A stretch of 64,000 nucleotides of DNA, from positions 178,276 to 242,275 of the forward strand of contig NZ_JAOPFU010000004.1 of assembly GCF_025515275.1 (NCBI RefSeq), given 5' to 3'. A program made the position numbers and the translations under genes. Source of the DNA: Catenovulum sp. 2E275 (GTDB lineage: Bacteria; Pseudomonadota; Gammaproteobacteria; Enterobacterales; Alteromonadaceae). Each line of letters opens with the position of its first letter. The stretch's first letter is position 1. The notes below the pieces were generated by a model, which was given only the letters and a program-made list of their open reading frames with translations, did not search any database and was not told where the DNA came from. Shown piece after piece: positions 62,444-64,000 of this stretch.

Positions 62444-62619
62444 AAAGGCCGAAAGCTCTCCACCTAACTGGTGACAATTAGTAGGATTCAACCTCACTAA
62501 CCGAAATTTAATAAAAACTAAGTTACTAAACTTCTCGGCGGATGCTCCCCTAGCTGGAAATCGTCAAGGCTTAGCCCTCTCCTTCCAGTTACCTGAACAC
62601 CGCTCCTCTTCCGGTCTTT
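62444..62619 (-). promoter_or_regulatory. Lysine riboswitch (L-box) of lysC
   Basis: Read on the minus strand, the 5' segment GGAAGAGGAGCGG, the GGTAACTGG and GGGGAGCATCCGCCGAG blocks, GAGGTTGAATCCT and TTGTCACCAG are the conserved lysine-aptamer elements and appear in the same order as in the E. coli lysC leader. P1 is formed by AAAGACCGGAAG (62608-62619) with CTTTCGGCCTTT (62444-62455), giving a 176-nt aptamer. The expression platform lies at 62373-62443. No U-tract terminator is obvious there, so control may be on translation. Confidence 0.93.
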
Positions 62620-62654
62620 GAGATCAGCACAGGGCTGATTTAAGACGCGCGCGC

Positions 62655-62683
62655 ATTAAAAAGCAAATTGAGTTAAAAATCAA
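62655..62683 (-). promoter_or_regulatory. Promoter of lysC
   Basis: On the minus strand: -35 TTGATT (62678-62683), 17 bp spacer, -10 TTTAAT (62655-62660), then an alternating GCGCGCGCG discriminator (62646-62654). Transcription would start just upstream of the riboswitch aptamer, as expected. Confidence 0.7.
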
Positions 62684-62864
62684 CTATTCATTCAAAATTC
62701 ATTTATTTAGCTTTGAATTATCTTAATCAAAAATAACCTAATAATAAATGTACTAAAGCGTGAAGAGTTTTACTTTAAATAATTAAACTTTGGTTTACAC
62801 TCTTTTTAAAGCCCGATAAAGTTAAAACTCAAATAATCATAACTTGAATGAAGATAAAACTTAG

Positions 62865-63644
62865 ATGAAAGATGTAAATTCAGAAAAACAATTTGAGCAT
62901 TTTAATGACGCCGAAGAGTGGCAAAATTTGCCGGAGTTAGAATTATTTGATGATGATTTATCTTTTGTCAAAAAACATGATGATATTGATTTATCTGACA
63001 GTGCGGAATTAGATGATTTAGCGTTTAATGCACATGAAGAGCTTGATTTAAGTGCCCCTGAACTTGCTAATATCAAAGCAGTCACACTACCTGATGATAT
63101 TGATTCTCCAACGGATTATTTTTCAAAGCCGGTAAGTTCACAAGTTCAACTTAAAGAGCCTAAGCTTGAACAAGCTGAGACAAATATAAATCAGCAATTA
63201 TTAGATTGTCTTAATCAGTTAACCAACCAAGTGAACAATCTGGCAGCTCAAATTGAGTTATTAAAACCTGCCAAGCCTGTTCTTAATCCACAAAAACTTT
63301 TTGCAACCGGTGTTTATTACGCTAAGCATAAAGACTACATTCACGCCGCAAAATGGTTTAGGCGTGCAGCACTTGCCGGCCATGCAAAAGCTATGTTTTA
63401 TCTAGGCACTATGTTTATTAAAGCCGAAGGTTTACCGCAATCTGTTATTCATAGTTATGTTTGGATGAGTCTAGCTAATATATATGGCGCAACAGAAGCT
63501 AAAGCAGTTCAACTAGATTTACAAAAGCATTTAACAGCCAGAGAGTTGAATTTAGCGCAGCGTTTAGCCGCAGATAAATACGAAGAAATTGAAGATAATC
63601 AGCTTAGTATTCAAGCTACAACAACAGATACAATAAACGAATAA
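62865..63644 (+). CDS. Acidic protein with C-terminal Sel1-like repeats
   Basis: 259 residues, no signal peptide. The first 100 residues are very acidic and low-complexity (Asp/Leu/Ser-rich, 'DLSDSAELDDLAFNAHEELDLS'), then comes a coiled-coil-like stretch ('LLDCLNQLTNQVNNLAAQIELL') and from about residue 145 one or two Sel1/TPR-like units ('GVYYAKHKDYIHAAKWFRRAALAGHAKAMFYLGTMF', 'SYVWMSLANIYGA'). Sel1 proteins are adaptors. It is divergent from lysC; no neighbour explains its role. Confidence 0.8.
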   Translation: MKDVNSEKQFEHFNDAEEWQNLPELELFDDDLSFVKKHDDIDLSDSAELDDLAFNAHEELDLSAPELANIKAVTLPDDIDSPTDYFSKPVSSQVQLKEPKLEQAETNINQQLLDCLNQLTNQVNNLAAQIELLKPAKPVLNPQKLFATGVYYAKHKDYIHAAKWFRRAALAGHAKAMFYLGTMFIKAEGLPQSVIHSYVWMSLANIYGATEAKAVQLDLQKHLTARELNLAQRLAADKYEEIEDNQLSIQATTTDTINE

Positions 63645-63906
63645 AGTAGAATCAATAAATAGAAAGGTTAAATTTGTTGAACGACAGTAGCAATGCCAGG
63701 AGGTAGTGAGGGTTTAGGCCACTACTACTGCCGTACAACACCTGTATAAGTCACTGATTAAAGATTAAGGGAGTCTAAAGTCAGTTTTTTGACAAATACA
63801 GCGCAAAACATTTTTGCATCTAAAGTAAAGCACAAAGCAGGCCAACATTTTATTCCATTAAAATTCATTCGCCTGCCATTTTAAGTTCAGGTTATTCGAT
63901 TAAATA
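63645..63906. other. Convergent intergenic region between the Sel1 and flagellin genes
   Basis: 262 bp without a gene. An imperfect stem (CAGTAG..GTAGTG and CACTAC..CTACTG, 63684-63733) is seen but lacks a U-tract. Nothing else stands out. Confidence 0.4.
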
Positions 63907-64000
63907 TTAACCTAATAAAGACAATGCAGCTTGTGGTCTTTGATTTGCCTGACTTAATACCGTGGTACTTGCCTGTTGTAAAATCTGGTTTTTAGTTAAT
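63907..64000 (-). CDS. Flagellin C-terminus (3' end of gene; rest outside window)
   Basis: The minus strand encodes the last 30 residues of a protein, 'LTKNQILQQASTTVLSQANQ' followed by a short end 'RPQAALSLLG' and a stop. This is the conserved C-terminal D0 helix of bacterial flagellins, which packs in the core of the filament. Only this part is visible, so neither length nor paralogue (FlaA-E type) can be given. It suggests that a flagellar locus lies to the right. Confidence 0.9.
   Translation of the reverse strand, partial: LTKNQILQQASTTVLSQANQRPQAALSLLG

Noticed and set aside
62861..63085. Serine-rich 74-codon frame on the minus strand opposite the Sel1 gene
   Set aside because: It is the antisense of the acidic Asp/Glu-rich region; there is no ribosome site and the plus-strand frame is much longer.

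Overview
The window is an A+T-rich stretch of chromosome from a marine gammaproteobacterium, most likely an Alteromonadales member (Alteromonas/Catenovulum/Pseudoalteromonas-like). This is inferred from gene content and gene order: orn / rsgA-psd, dnaQ / rnhA / methyltransferase / gloB / mltD, folB-folK-uppP / plsY, metR-yqgE-yqgF, a PEP-CTERM protein, a DUF3334 protein, a TIGR03503-type protein and polar-type flagellin. No species can be named from sequence alone. Both edges cut genes: a GT81-like glycosyltransferase on the left and a flagellin on the right. Most of the window is housekeeping sequence. I see no prophage, CRISPR array, complete insertion sequence or toxin-antitoxin module.

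Layout. 0-4.4 kb: glucosyl-3-phosphoglycerate synthase-like gene (partial), a GH13_18 phosphorylase probably specific for glucosylglycerate, a DUF3334 protein and an arrestin/Spo0M-like protein. 4.4-11.2 kb: tmcA with a MITE-like element fused to its 5' end, then gdpD-like, EamA transporter, psd and rsgA on the minus strand, and orn. 11.5-18.7 kb: envelope/secretion genes, including an S41 protease lipoprotein and a minus-strand trio of a PEP-CTERM protein, a peptidoglycan-binding-like protein and a TPR lipoprotein. 19.5-19.9 kb: four identical tRNA-Asp genes with a strong stringent-type promoter, followed by decayed copies of the same unit. 20-27 kb: TIGR03503, dnaQ, rnhA, methyltransferase, gloB, mltD, yaaA. 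27.5-41.4 kb: uppP-folK-folB, plsY, an S9 peptidase, terC-like, GIY-YIG, YjbR, an ABC exporter, a HopJ-family protein, a choice-of-anchor I lipoprotein with a Pho-box-like site, HAD and aldo-keto genes, an OmpA lipoprotein and an orphan NIT-like membrane protein. 41.7-48.9 kb: metR-yqgE-yqgF, glutaredoxin-like, yciA, small metabolic genes, a 44-aa membrane protein under FNR-like sites, and the yacL-yheT cluster. 48.9-64 kb: fumC/acnA, patatin, asd, def, pirin-azoR with a divergent LysR gene, rlmJ, lysC under a lysine riboswitch, a Sel1 protein and flagellin.

Metabolic links: fumC and acnA (TCA cycle) are divergent neighbours; asd and lysC make consecutive steps of aspartate-family synthesis, and only lysC carries a lysine riboswitch; psd, plsY, the GDPD and the patatin act on phospholipids; uppP and mltD on peptidoglycan.

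The least explained signal is a set of short non-coding elements of about 200-315 bp with terminal inverted repeats (two copies of one family at 13708 and 22848, others at 58813 and 60813, and a larger one at 4438). Four of them carry the same 49-50 nt core (CAAGGCA, nested hairpin, TAACG) although their hairpin arms differ in sequence. All four sit between convergent genes, within 2-20 bp of the stop codon of the minus-strand gene. They could be a modular MITE superfamily, or RNA 3'-end elements that use it.
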